From the NCBI RefSeq assembly GCF_041737375.1, contig NZ_JBGSRV010000008.1, forward strand, positions 124,001-188,000: DNA of 64,000 bases. Reading direction: 5' to 3'. The DNA comes from Vampirovibrio sp041737375 (lineage in GTDB: Bacteria > Cyanobacteriota > Vampirovibrionia > Vampirovibrionales > Vampirovibrionaceae). The first letter of the stretch is position 1; each line of letters starts with the position of its first letter. Both the position numbers and the translations under genes were made by a program. A model generated the notes under the pieces. That model was not told the DNA's origin. It searched no databases and saw nothing but the letters and a program-made list of their open reading frames with translations. Positions 1-8,623 of this stretch are shown here, in pieces.

Positions 1-1002
1 TTCTCATTGGGTGCCAATCTGGGACTCATTGACGCCGGGTTTCAGTTGATGGGTCATTCCTGGATTCGAAAAACTGGACTGGGCGGGCCATTGGGGGCTT
101 GCCTGTATCAGCAGGTGGAAGCGCTGATTTATCAGGGGCAAAGTGTGTTTAGCGCCTTGCGAAACGCCCCCTTTCCGGTGGTAGGCGCACCCAAGGGCAT
201 GGCCATTGGCGGAGGCTGCGAAATTTTGCTGCATTGCGATGCCTTGCAAGCCAATGCCGAAACCTATATGGGTTTGGTGGAAAGCGGAGTGGGCCTGATT
301 CCCGGATGGGGTGGCTGTGCCCGTTATCTGGAGCGAGCCATGCGGGAACCGGCGCTGCAAGGCGGGGTCATTCCTCCGGTGCGAAAGGCGTTTCAGGCCA
401 TTTTAATGCCGCAGGTGGCGGTGTCCACCTCTGGGCAGGATGCCCGCCAAAAGTTGTGGCTAGGCCCTGAGGATGGCATCACCATGAACCCGGATCGGTT
501 GCTGGCGGATGCCAAGGCCAAGGCGCTGGCCATGGCGGAGGGTTATCAAGCCCCGTCGCCAGTGGTGTTTCGCTTGCCCGGAGCCGCTGGTAAAGCGGCC
601 TTACGCATGGCCATTGATGACTTTTACGCTAAGGGAGACGCCACCTGGCACGATGTGGTAGTAGCGGATGCGTTGGCTGATGTGTTAACGGGCGGAGATA
701 CCCATTCTTCCTTCACCCTCAGCGAAAATGATGTATTGCAACTGGAGCGGGAGCATTTTCTATCCCTCATTCGCACCGAACAAACCCAAAAACGAATTGC
801 CCATACCCTTAAAGCCGGTAAGCCACTGCGGGAAGACCCGGCCAAAGTGAGCGAATCACTGGATGCGTTAAGGGCCATGCGGAAACCCAAGCGCTTAGGC
901 AAGCGCCACGTTTCGGGTCAGCCCTTAACGGGCGTGGATGCGCTTCAGTTGAACTGGATGGCTGGATTAACCGCCTTTCTTTTAAAAAAAGTGGCTCCTT
1001 AA
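1..1002 (+). CDS. 3-hydroxyacyl-CoA dehydrogenase / enoyl-CoA hydratase fusion (FadN-like), C-terminal part
   Basis: The frame is open from the first base, so the gene enters from outside the window. The visible part begins with FSLGANLG and continues into a crotonase domain with an AIGGGCE oxyanion-type segment and a VGLIPGWGG loop. Position after an expected N-terminal NAD-binding region and the overall length fit the FadN/FadB class of multifunctional beta-oxidation enzymes, which hydrate enoyl-CoA and oxidise 3-hydroxyacyl-CoA. The last ~100 residues are a helical, basic tail ending LLKKVAP. The stop overlaps the oppositely oriented neighbour by 21 bp. The dehydrogenase half is inferred and not seen here; a thiolase gene would be expected nearby outside the window. 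Confidence 0.8.
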   Translation, partial: FSLGANLGLIDAGFQLMGHSWIRKTGLGGPLGACLYQQVEALIYQGQSVFSALRNAPFPVVGAPKGMAIGGGCEILLHCDALQANAETYMGLVESGVGLIPGWGGCARYLERAMREPALQGGVIPPVRKAFQAILMPQVAVSTSGQDARQKLWLGPEDGITMNPDRLLADAKAKALAMAEGYQAPSPVVFRLPGAAGKAALRMAIDDFYAKGDATWHDVVVADALADVLTGGDTHSSFTLSENDVLQLEREHFLSLIRTEQTQKRIAHTLKAGKPLREDPAKVSESLDALRAMRKPKRLGKRHVSGQPLTGVDALQLNWMAGLTAFLLKKVAP

Positions 1003-1875
1003 TGCTTTGAAATTGCCGTCAAATGCCATCCAGCCCTTTACGTTTTGATGGGTTGGATTGATGGCGCCATAGGGCATTCCGTTATTCAGGGCTTTGCTTA
1101 AAGTGGTAAAACCATGATCTTGATAGAGGTTTTTTAACGCTTCATTTTCTGGTTTGACCATGATGCGAATATCATGGAGCCGAGCTTGCCGAGTGGCTTC
1201 TTTAATTAAATGGTTTTGAATAGGGCCGCCAACTGGTGAGTCGGCAATTGCGTCTGACAAATCCAGTTCAATTCGGTAGAACGATTTGGGTAATTTGTCT
1301 CCCAGTGTTTGAGACAAGCGGCTTTTGCGAAGTAATCCCATGGTTTCGCCCTTTGTATTTTCCAGCCAAAACGCACCATGGGGACTGAGATTGCCAAACT
1401 GGTTAAAGGTATGCTGGTTGCGTTCTGAATCAAGAAAGGAAATACTTTTTTGCCAATCGGGCGTGTGAGGCAGTGCTATATTGCGAGGCTGACTTGCTTG
1501 GGCTTTTTGGGGCAGTGGGGCCGCTGGGTCGGACAGACGGATGTCCTCTGCGTTGTTTAAAGTGGGGCTTAAGGCTGGAAAAAATGCCGTCTGGGTACTT
1601 TTTTCTTTTTGGGGAGATGAGTCCCAGTGGGGGTAGTATGGTTTGAGCGAGGCCGACAGGTTTTTCAGTGTGTCCTTAACCTGGTGTTTCCAGCCGGACT
1701 GATCTGGGCTGGGTGATGGTAATTCCAGGGGCAATGGCGCCGTGTGTGGCCAGTCTCGTTCCAGTTTTTCTGCCACTTTGTCTGAGGCGTATTGGGTATC
1801 TTGCTCTAAACACGCTGATTCTCTGGATTTTCGGGCAGGCCAAACTGGGCTGCCTGAAAGATGAATACCCACCAT
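982..1875 (-). CDS. Unknown protein with GNAT-acetyltransferase-like C-terminus
   Basis: This is a 297-residue protein. I chose the ATG at 1875 because an AGAGG Shine-Dalgarno lies 9 nt upstream; a GTG one codon earlier is possible. The first ~160 residues are proline/serine-rich and of low complexity. The C-terminal ~120 residues show a pattern typical of the last strands of GNAT folds: a helix with KEATRQARLHDIRIMV followed by NEALKNLYQDHGF. Substrate is unknown and the acetyl-CoA P-loop is not obvious, so the acetyltransferase call is tentative. The gene is convergent with the beta-oxidation gene and overlaps its end. Confidence 0.55.
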   Translation of the reverse strand: MVGIHLSGSPVWPARKSRESACLEQDTQYASDKVAEKLERDWPHTAPLPLELPSPSPDQSGWKHQVKDTLKNLSASLKPYYPHWDSSPQKEKSTQTAFFPALSPTLNNAEDIRLSDPAAPLPQKAQASQPRNIALPHTPDWQKSISFLDSERNQHTFNQFGNLSPHGAFWLENTKGETMGLLRKSRLSQTLGDKLPKSFYRIELDLSDAIADSPVGGPIQNHLIKEATRQARLHDIRIMVKPENEALKNLYQDHGFTTLSKALNNGMPYGAINPTHQNVKGWMAFDGNFKALRSHFF

Positions 1876-2179
1876 CACAACAATCCTCTTTTCTTTTGTG
1901 TAAACCCCATTGAATGAAAAATTTTTAAATAGACAGTGATTTTATTGGAAAACGAATAGTCATTTTTACAATAAAAAAAGCAAAAATAAAATGCACTGTT
2001 TCCTTTGGGTGAGTTTAATCGTATTGAGGTGAATTGAATTCTATAGGAACGGATTTGAAATTATCCACTTGGGGAGTTCGTTAACCTCCCAATACAGGCG
2101 ATTTGAATGCTTTTAAAAAAGACTAAAATTAAAACGATATGATGAAAATCAGGAGGCAATTTTATAAAGGAGGCTCCTG
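1876..2179. other. AT-rich divergent intergenic region
   Basis: About 300 bp between two divergent genes with long A/T runs. No ORF with a ribosome site and no clear hairpin was seen. It probably holds promoters for both sides, but I could not assign convincing -35/-10 pairs. Confidence 0.4.
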
Positions 2180-2584
2180 ATGGCCTGCTTCCACTTACCC
2201 GATCGTCACCATTTGGCCGTATTGGCCTTGAAAAAACTCCCGCCGTTCCAGGTTCCAGATCGACCCCAAGGCTTGCAGCCTCTGGTTGAACACCTGAGAG
2301 GGGTACTGGAAACCTTTGGAAAAGGTCACCCTCCGGCGGTACAAATTCCATCGGTGATTGCCATGGCACTCTTTTATCGGTGTGACATTCTGGATCTGCT
2401 GGAAAGTTTGAGCTTACTGCGAGAAGACCGGTATGACTATTTGATGAAGGGCTTGGATTTACCCATTGTACTGGTAGACCCCTTGTCTCGCCTGCGACGC
2501 AGCCGGGTTAAGTTGCGTCGCATCGCTCGAGCCATTCGATTGAACCAGACCCACCGGCCTATTTTTCCAGAGTATCCGCTCTAA
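2180..2584 (+). CDS. Hypothetical protein, 134 aa
   Basis: The ATG follows a full AGGAGG Shine-Dalgarno (TAAAGGAGGCTCCTG), so translation is well supported. The protein is not recognised. It has no membrane segment or signal peptide; the middle (IPSVIAMALFYRCDILDLLESLSLL) is helical and the C-terminus is strongly basic (RLRRSRVKLRRIARAIRLNQ). It lies 41 bp upstream of a universal stress protein gene in the same direction, so the two may be co-transcribed. Confidence 0.65.
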   Translation: MACFHLPDRHHLAVLALKKLPPFQVPDRPQGLQPLVEHLRGVLETFGKGHPPAVQIPSVIAMALFYRCDILDLLESLSLLREDRYDYLMKGLDLPIVLVDPLSRLRRSRVKLRRIARAIRLNQTHRPIFPEYPL

Positions 2585-2625
2585 CGCTTCACCGTTATTT
2601 AGGTTACTGAGACAGGAGGGTATTC

Positions 2626-3072
2626 ATGAAGATTCTGCTTCCCATTGATGGCTCCGATTGCGCCAATCATACCCTGAGTTGGGTCGCTGACACGTTTGAC
2701 CGGCAAAACACCCAATATTATTTGTTGTTTGTGATTCCGGTGCTACCGGATTTAAACACCGTTGAGTTTGACATTGTGGAGGCCAACGCCATGTTGCGTA
2801 AGGCTCGAAATTTGCTTGAGGGCAAAGGGTGTATGGTGGTTAGCACCGATTATGCTTTGGGGGATATTGTGGAGCAAATTTGCAGTTACGCCGATGAAAT
2901 TGAGGCGGATCAAATTGTGATTGGCTCTCACGGGCGCACCGGTTTTTCCAAGTTGTTAATGGGCAGCACCAGTATTCGGGTGTTGGAGCATAGTCATCGT
3001 CCGGTGACCTTGCATCGCAATATCGAGCGTCCTGTTAGAGAGCGAGGCCTCTCGTCCGGCACGGTGTTTTAG
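2626..3072 (+). CDS. Universal stress protein (UspA family)
   Basis: 148 residues, the normal size for a single-domain Usp. It starts MKILLPIDGSD, the usual first strand and ATP-binding Asp. Near the C-terminus it carries GSHGRTGFSKLLMGSTS, which matches the G-2x-G-9x-G-(S/T) nucleotide-binding motif of ATP-binding Usps. The family forms cytosolic dimers that help cells survive stress or arrest; the specific role cannot be read here. The ATG is preceded by AGGAGG with 7-nt spacing. The upstream 134-aa gene may be its operon partner. Confidence 0.9.
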   Translation: MKILLPIDGSDCANHTLSWVADTFDRQNTQYYLLFVIPVLPDLNTVEFDIVEANAMLRKARNLLEGKGCMVVSTDYALGDIVEQICSYADEIEADQIVIGSHGRTGFSKLLMGSTSIRVLEHSHRPVTLHRNIERPVRERGLSSGTVF

Positions 3073-3405
3073 CCTTTTGTAAACACTTATTCAAGACGGA
3101 ATTGATGGTTGAAACGATGGGCTTAATAATCTGCCAATCTTTACCTTCTCTTAATCCGGCGGATGGTTGCAGTAGGGCTTTGTTTGCTCCGTTGTTTAAA
3201 TTTTTCAAAAAACCTGATTGGGAGTGGCTCGAACGCTCAGCCGTTTTGGGCAGGCTTTGGTTTTTTATATACTGTTTTAAAAACAAATTTAGCCATTGAG
3301 GGAGAGGAGATACCCAGATGGTTAGGTACTCATCCCGTCTGTTTTGAATACAATTATTTTTGTTCAGTCCGCTAGCAAAGCGGCCTACGGTCTTATAATC
3401 CGGTA

Positions 3406-3571
3406 TTTTACGTTTGGAATGGTTGAATCGTGGAAGAGAGTTTATTGATTGCTTGAATCAAGCGTTCTGCTTCATGCGGCATTGGGCTGCGTGGTTGCAG
3501 GACATTAATCTTAGCGTGGTCACAGTACATCATTCCCTTGCCCCTCCCGGCTTTTTTTGAGGGGCTTTTTT
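3406..3571 (+). ncRNA. Candidate small RNA ending in an intrinsic terminator
   Basis: A consensus TATAAT lies at 3394-3399, without a clear -35. About 160 bp later there is a textbook terminator (GCCCCTC/GAGGGGC plus T6). Between them are small stem-loops, for example CTGC-GTGGTT-GCAG, and no ORF with a ribosome site. The preceding gene ends more than 450 bp upstream and the following gene is on the other strand, so this terminator has no obvious protein gene to serve. I could not match the sequence to SRP RNA, tmRNA, RNase P RNA or 6S RNA. The 5' end is inferred from the -10 box. Confidence 0.35.
3540..3571 (+). terminator. Rho-independent terminator
   Basis: Stem GCCCCTC (3540-3546) pairs with GAGGGGC (3559-3565) across a 12-nt loop, followed directly by six T residues. 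Confidence 0.8.
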
Positions 3572-3602
3572 ATGCGCTGTTTCAGATCGATTTCTGTCAG
3601 CT

Positions 3603-3950
3603 TTAGCGCTGATAAGGCATCCGGTTAGGGTGGGGCGCTTGTTTTAAAGGGCGTTGATAACGAACGTTTCCAGTGACGGATGTGGTTGCGCTTACGGGAG
3701 CGGCCAGCAAAGAGTCCTGTCTGTAGAGCTGGTTTTTAGACTCCAGAATATCCTGTAAGCTCTGGTTTGCTTTGAGTTCGCTTCGCTTTAAATTGACAGG
3801 GCCAAGCATCTGCATAACCTGACGGGTTCCTGATAGTTCGCTGGATAAACTGAGTCGGGGTTCTGCCTGGGCTAACCCGGAGGTTAAAGCGTTTAGGTTT
3901 AACAGGCCGCCGAATAAGCCAAGTATTAATGCGTGAGCAATTCGATTCAT
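3603..3950 (-). CDS. Small secreted hypothetical protein, 115 aa
   Basis: I chose the ATG at 3950 because AGAGG precedes it and because it places a signal peptide at the N-terminus (MNRIAHALILGLFGG ... GLAQAEP, likely cleaved after AQA). A longer frame to 4013 has no ribosome site. The mature part is ~85 residues, polar, with no recognised domain, ending in a basic proline-rich tail. It is probably periplasmic or secreted. Upstream lie three tandem 11-bp repeats that may be regulatory. Confidence 0.65.
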   Translation of the reverse strand: MNRIAHALILGLFGGLLNLNALTSGLAQAEPRLSLSSELSGTRQVMQMLGPVNLKRSELKANQSLQDILESKNQLYRQDSLLAAPVSATTSVTGNVRYQRPLKQAPHPNRMPYQR

Positions 3951-4010
3951 GGTTACCTCTTTGGGACCAATGTCACCGTTATTTTTAAGGGTTGGGCCGA
4001 TGCAAGTCAT

Positions 4011-4042
4011 CAAACTTTGTTCAAACTTTGTTCAAGCTTTGT
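4011..4042. repeat. Three tandem 11-bp repeats upstream of the small secreted gene
   Basis: CAAACTTTGTT occurs at 4011-4021 and 4022-4032 and, with one change, as CAAGCTTTGT at 4033-4042. The period equals about one helical turn, and the repeats lie ~60-90 bp upstream of the start of the minus-strand secreted protein gene. This is compatible with an activator or repressor array. Confidence 0.5.
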
Positions 4043-4232
4043 AATGATTAAGCGGCTTCACCCTTAAAAAACCAAACGATCAAAACAGTTGCCTGTTGAT
4101 AGAGTCAATCAGGAAAATCACCGGGAAAAATTCACCGGCCAGCAAAAATCGCAGGAATAAAAACCACAGAATCATCCGAGAGACTGAACTGCTTTTATTA
4201 TAAAACAATGGTTGTGGGCCTGCCAAAACAGC

Positions 4233-4267
4233 AAAAAGCGCAGAGCTTTGAGGGATCTGCGCTTTTT
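4233..4267 (-). terminator. Terminator of the PFOR operon
   Basis: A 12-bp perfect inverted repeat (AAAAAGCGCAGA / TCTGCGCTTTTT) with an 11-nt loop lies 27 bp beyond the stop codon of the PFOR ferredoxin/TPP subunit. Its A/T-ended arms allow it to terminate in either direction. Confidence 0.85.
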
Positions 4268-4293
4268 GGAATGTGATTGACCGATGCTTGTGG

Positions 4294-5934
4294 TTAGGAA
4301 GCGGTGACGGTCTTTTTGGCTTCGATTTCAGCCAGAAGGTCTTTGTTATCAACCCCAGCCAGTTCTTGCAACAAACGCCAGTTTAATTGACGATCCAGTT
4401 TGGCGTTCTGCATATCCTGAGTGGTTGGGTTTCCGTCTTTATCAAAGTGCTTTTTAAAGCGCCCTTCGGTCTTGGCCCAGTCAATAAAGGTCAGCTCCTG
4501 CATGTTGCCATCGGCGCCTTTCACCCATGCCCAGTCACGATCGGGGTTGGGGTTGCCGGTCAGGTTGAACCGACTCTTCATGGTGGGGCCCGCATCGGGG
4601 TCGTAGATGAAGAGGGGGAAAGCCCGACTTTGGACGGCCAGTTTGGCTTGATGAGCGGCCAGGTTATCGGCCACCCCATGCTCCGGCTGGCAGGTGGTAA
4701 ACACATTAATGACGGCAGGCCCTTTGAAATCCAGCGCCCGGTTGATGGTTTTAAAGAAGTGGGTGGAGTTGGAACCAATGGTTTGAGCTACAAATACGTT
4801 GGGATGCATTACGCAGATTTGGCCCAATTCCTTGCGTCGCTCAATTTTGCCGTGATGGGATTTGCCGTAGGCGCCCATCTTGGATTCCTGACCGGTGTAA
4901 GAAGAGGTGGACTGTTGTCCGCCGGTGTTGGAGTACACCTGGGTGTCCAGAACCAGCACTTTAATGTTCATCCCGGACATCAGCATCCGGCTCAGCGCCT
5001 GGAATCCGATATCCAGCATGGCGCCATCGCCGCCCATGTTCCACAGTACCCAGTCTTCATGACCGTTTTGATCCCAGTAGGCGCGTACGCCCATGGCATC
5101 GGTGGGGCCGTTTTCAAACAGGGAGTTGGTCCAGGGCACAGTGTACGGGTTGTAAGGATAGGTAGAGCCATACACGGTATTACAACCGGTAGAAGCCACA
5201 ATGCCGAAACGATCGCCGACTTTTTCGTGGGTGGCGGCCAGCATTTGACGAATAACGGAAGCCTCGCCGCAACCCATGCAGGAGCCAGCGCCCCCTTTGT
5301 ACATGTTCAGGTTACCCAGTTTCAGCATCAAATCACGCATGTCGCTTTTGTTGATGTGGGTGATGGGTGATTCTGGCAAGGTTTTGTAAAAACCGTAAGT
5401 TTCCAGGTAGGTAGGCAGGTTTTCCGGCGTTTTCTTGATCATCTTCAAGGCGTCATGGTTGCCGCACACTTCCACGCACTCGCCGCACCCTTTGCATTTG
5501 GTGGGATCAATGAAAATACCGAACAGCGCCCCTTCAGGCTGGGACGGATCTTTGGCCCGTTTTTTCTCAAACTGGCCGTGGTATTTCACGGTGGTGGCAA
5601 ACTGCTTACGCAGGTATTCCTTGTGCGCTTCATCGGTCACGTTGGCCAATTCGGCTTCCAGACTTTCCGGGGTTACAATTTTGCCCAAAATAGCGGTATC
5701 CGGGCAATTGTTGACGCAATCCATGCAGCCTACGCAGTTTTCCGCCAGATACTCAGGCAGCTCGGGAGCGATGTAGCTGAAGTCACGGGCGCCACCGGTA
5801 CCGGCTGGCAAAACGCTTTGGGCAACAAATTCATCAGCAGGTTGGCTGGAACCGGCGCCCTTGTTGTAAGCGTCAACCACTTCTTCGGCACGCTGGTAGT
5901 CATACCAGTGATTGTTTTTTTCTTGTGCACTCAT
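4294..5934 (-). CDS. Pyruvate:ferredoxin oxidoreductase, fused ferredoxin (delta) and TPP-binding (beta) chain
   Basis: 546 residues. The N-terminal part has two 4Fe-4S motifs, CVGCMDCVNNCPD (about residues 68-80) and CKGCGECVEVCGN (about 146-158). The rest is the thiamine-diphosphate half: CMGCGEA with another cluster cysteine, the TPP/Mg motif GDGAMLDIGFQALSRML, and NTGGQQS. With the partner chain it should convert pyruvate plus CoA to acetyl-CoA and CO2, reducing ferredoxin. The combined length of the two chains (~1230 aa) matches one-chain NifJ, so this is NifJ cut in two between the gamma and delta parts. A 70-bp gap separates it from the upstream partner gene; AGGAG lies before the ATG. 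Confidence 0.93.
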   Translation of the reverse strand: MSAQEKNNHWYDYQRAEEVVDAYNKGAGSSQPADEFVAQSVLPAGTGGARDFSYIAPELPEYLAENCVGCMDCVNNCPDTAILGKIVTPESLEAELANVTDEAHKEYLRKQFATTVKYHGQFEKKRAKDPSQPEGALFGIFIDPTKCKGCGECVEVCGNHDALKMIKKTPENLPTYLETYGFYKTLPESPITHINKSDMRDLMLKLGNLNMYKGGAGSCMGCGEASVIRQMLAATHEKVGDRFGIVASTGCNTVYGSTYPYNPYTVPWTNSLFENGPTDAMGVRAYWDQNGHEDWVLWNMGGDGAMLDIGFQALSRMLMSGMNIKVLVLDTQVYSNTGGQQSTSSYTGQESKMGAYGKSHHGKIERRKELGQICVMHPNVFVAQTIGSNSTHFFKTINRALDFKGPAVINVFTTCQPEHGVADNLAAHQAKLAVQSRAFPLFIYDPDAGPTMKSRFNLTGNPNPDRDWAWVKGADGNMQELTFIDWAKTEGRFKKHFDKDGNPTTQDMQNAKLDRQLNWRLLQELAGVDNKDLLAEIEAKKTVTAS

Positions 5935-6004
5935 TTGGGGGTTAAACTCCTTTAATTTGCAAGTCTTGAATATAGTCTCAGCGGCGGCCTAGATAAAGAA
6001 CGCG

Positions 6005-8062
6005 CTAAATAAAGAACGCATTGGTATCTTTGCCCTTGGCTTCCCATTCCAGACGGCCTTTTTCCAGCACATCCGCAGGGGTGGACTCAATAACGGCCCG
6101 AGGCACTTCAAAGACTTCTTTAAAGCCTTTACGAGCGGCCTCTACGTTGTCTCTTACAACATCCGCGCCTTTACGGCCAAAGTATTTTTCAATGGGAATG
6201 CGTACTCGCTCAAACAGCTCATCTTCGCTCAAGCCCGCATCCTTTTGGAATGGGGTCAACCGTAAGAACACGCCCAGTAACACGATACCCTGGAAGCGCT
6301 GTACCAGCGAGTCATCCGATTTACAGCTTTCATGAGCGATACGAATGGTATCCACACTGTAGAACTGAATGTTGTTTTCCTTAATGTAGTACTTGGCCCA
6401 ATCCGGCACCGAATTCCACAACTGCTGCGGATCTTCGTTGGGGGTGTGCTGGAAAAGGGTGCATCCAGGTTGCAGACCCACCAGCGGGTTGCCCATGTTC
6501 CAGGTGTTGGGGTCCATCAGCGGTACAAATTCAACTTGAATCAGTTCACTGTGCGTTCCAATTTTTCCGCTTTTGGTGGTGGTCAGATAGGTGTTGGTGG
6601 GCAAGCCTTTTTTCTCGGAACCATATTTGGGAGAGGCTTGCACTTTGAACCCAAAGATATCACCCAGACAGGTTGCGATAATTTTGTTGGTGGTAACCGA
6701 ACCATAACCGCCCACCGAATGGCCGCGAATAGAGAAGGAGCCAACAGGGCGGACATCCGGCTCTTCATCCACTTCCAGGTTGGCGTGGTGATCGATGCCC
6801 AGACTGAAGAAGCGTTTGTTCTCGCCAGCTTCAGTCATGTTTTTAACCGTGGAAACCATTTGTCCCGGCGTGACATCACGACTGCCCAAACCGGCCACAC
6901 CGGAGTAAATGACCGGAATACGGTCAATTTTGGGATAGCCCGGTGTACCCATGGCTGCTTTGGCGAACGCGGCTTCGATTTCAGCGGTCAGGGGGTTGGA
7001 AACACCCAGAGGGTTATCCATCCGCTCAATAACGGCAAAGGCTTTCACGTTTTTCAACGCTTCTACCACTTGTGGGCCGGGGAAAGGACGGAAAGACGTA
7101 ATATTCAGACTGCCTGTTTTGAGGCCTAACTTGCGGAGGTGATCCAGGCTGACCGATGCGGTTTCCGCAGTGGAACCCATAGCCACAATGGCGTATTCAG
7201 CGTCTTCCAGCTGGGTGGGAACCACCATGCTGTACCGGCGGCCGGTGAGCTTGTAAAATTCATCCATAGACTCTTGCAGTACGCCCGGAATTTGATCGTA
7301 AAAGATGCGCTGGGCGATTTTGCCGGTCATGTAGCTGTCCTGGTTCTGCACCACGCCGCTCATTAAAGGGAAATCCGGGTCAAACAGTTTGCGCAGCTTG
7401 TCTCCGGGGGCGCCCAGGAAGTCGCGAATCAGCTCATCTTCAGGGAAAAGCACGTTTTCGATGGTGTGGGTGGTTAAAAAACCATCCTGAATATTCATAA
7501 AAGGCGTTTTGGTTTTTTCAGCGGTGCGGCGGGAAATCATGCACAAATCGCCCGCTTCTTGGGCATTCTGGGCAAAAAGCATACCCCAGCCTACATCGGT
7601 TACGGACATCACGTCATCGTGACCGGCATGAACGTTGAGGGAGTGGGAGGTTAAGGCTCTTGCGCCAATGTTAAACACCAAGCCAAGGCGCTTCCCGGAG
7701 ATGGTGTATAGCACTTCTTTCATCAGCACCAGCCCTTGGCCAGAGGTGAAGTTGGTAACCCGGCCACCGGCCACTGCGTACCCTTCTGAAGCGGAGGCGG
7801 AACTATGCTCGGACTCCGGTTGAAGCCACATAATTTCTTTGCCCCACAGGTTTTTCATCCCGTTAGAGTAAGCGGTTTGGTAGCCTACGCCCATGCTGGT
7901 GGAAGGCGTAATCGGGTAGGCGATTCCGGCCTCACAGGCGCGTGTTTCCACATGCACCACCATGGCGGAACCGTCAGCCGTTCCTGGAATACCGGGATAC
8001 TTGAATTTTCCAGCTGCCGTGCTGCTTTCACCCTGTGTTTTGGGCGGTTGGGCAAGTGCCAT
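6005..8062 (-). CDS. Pyruvate:ferredoxin oxidoreductase, fused alpha and gamma chain
   Basis: 685 residues and first gene of the two-gene PFOR operon. The N-terminal half is the pyrimidine-binding alpha domain with GIAYPITPSTSMG, which contacts the pyruvate site, and SEHSSASASEGYAVAGG. The alpha part includes the transketolase-C-like domain II around residues 280-420. From about residue 450 the gamma domain begins with RPVGSFSIRGHSVGGYGSVT. It needs the downstream chain for TPP and iron-sulfur centres. The presence of PFOR rather than the lipoyl pyruvate dehydrogenase suggests anaerobic or microaerobic acetyl-CoA formation. Specificity for pyruvate rather than other 2-oxoacids rests on overall NifJ resemblance. 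The divergent neighbour across ~560 bp is lexA. Confidence 0.93.
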   Translation of the reverse strand: MALAQPPKTQGESSTAAGKFKYPGIPGTADGSAMVVHVETRACEAGIAYPITPSTSMGVGYQTAYSNGMKNLWGKEIMWLQPESEHSSASASEGYAVAGGRVTNFTSGQGLVLMKEVLYTISGKRLGLVFNIGARALTSHSLNVHAGHDDVMSVTDVGWGMLFAQNAQEAGDLCMISRRTAEKTKTPFMNIQDGFLTTHTIENVLFPEDELIRDFLGAPGDKLRKLFDPDFPLMSGVVQNQDSYMTGKIAQRIFYDQIPGVLQESMDEFYKLTGRRYSMVVPTQLEDAEYAIVAMGSTAETASVSLDHLRKLGLKTGSLNITSFRPFPGPQVVEALKNVKAFAVIERMDNPLGVSNPLTAEIEAAFAKAAMGTPGYPKIDRIPVIYSGVAGLGSRDVTPGQMVSTVKNMTEAGENKRFFSLGIDHHANLEVDEEPDVRPVGSFSIRGHSVGGYGSVTTNKIIATCLGDIFGFKVQASPKYGSEKKGLPTNTYLTTTKSGKIGTHSELIQVEFVPLMDPNTWNMGNPLVGLQPGCTLFQHTPNEDPQQLWNSVPDWAKYYIKENNIQFYSVDTIRIAHESCKSDDSLVQRFQGIVLLGVFLRLTPFQKDAGLSEDELFERVRIPIEKYFGRKGADVVRDNVEAARKGFKEVFEVPRAVIESTPADVLEKGRLEWEAKGKDTNAFFI

Positions 8063-8623
8063 AAACGCTTCTCCTATTTCAGTACGATCAAAAAAATCAG
8101 TCGAGGACTATTAAAATTACTTTAGAGGACTATTAGAATCACTTTAAATGATTTAATCATTTCGCCGAAACAGAACTGTTTTTTAGGACAATGCCAGTGC
8201 AGAAATCCGCTAAAACCGGGTAACGGCGGGTGAGGATCTAAAACTGCCTTTTATTGTACAGAAAACGGGGTATTTTCAAAGTGCTCTTTTCGAGAATCAA
8301 CGCACAAGTGACTCTTGGTTGAGCGTTGAGCAGTCCTGAGGCCAGATTATTATGGCACACCTCGGCTCAAAGGGCGAACAGAGCCGTTCTTTAAAAGGCT
8401 TTGAACTGGGCGTTTTGCTTAACGCAAATGATTAATCATCCTGAAATGTAGGTTTTATCAATGGTTTTGACTGTTTTGCTATGCTTGTCGAAATTCCGGT
8501 CGAATTTTTTTTCGAATTTTCGCTTGCCTTTTTAAATGGGAAGAGTATCATAGAATTTATGTTCGATAGAAAAATCGTTCGAGGCTAACAACCCATCCCT
8601 GTTAAAACTTTATATACAGAAAG
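8063..8623. promoter_or_regulatory. Divergent control region between PFOR and lexA
   Basis: 560 bp with no ORF that has a ribosome site. The lexA side holds a sigma-70-like promoter, TTGCCT (8524-8529), 16-bp spacer, TATCAT (8546-8551). Around it are TCGAA repeats at 8488, 8500 and 8512 (12-bp period) and, just downstream of the -10, GTTCGA at 8561 and 8577 with CGAT/ATCG arms between. These are good candidates for LexA autoregulation sites. A separate GAAC-N6-GTTC sits at 8376-8389. Binding by LexA is inferred. Confidence 0.55.

Larger units (their letters stand above)
3073..3602. other. 530-bp intergenic region with promoter-like and terminator elements
   Basis: No protein gene with a ribosome site was found. 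The right third contains a TATAAT box followed by a structured stretch and a rho-independent terminator, described separately as a candidate small RNA. Confidence 0.5.

Noticed and set aside
4387..5370. 327-codon plus-strand open frame inside the PFOR gene
   Set aside because: Antisense shadow of the well-supported PFOR beta chain; no ribosome site and unnatural composition.
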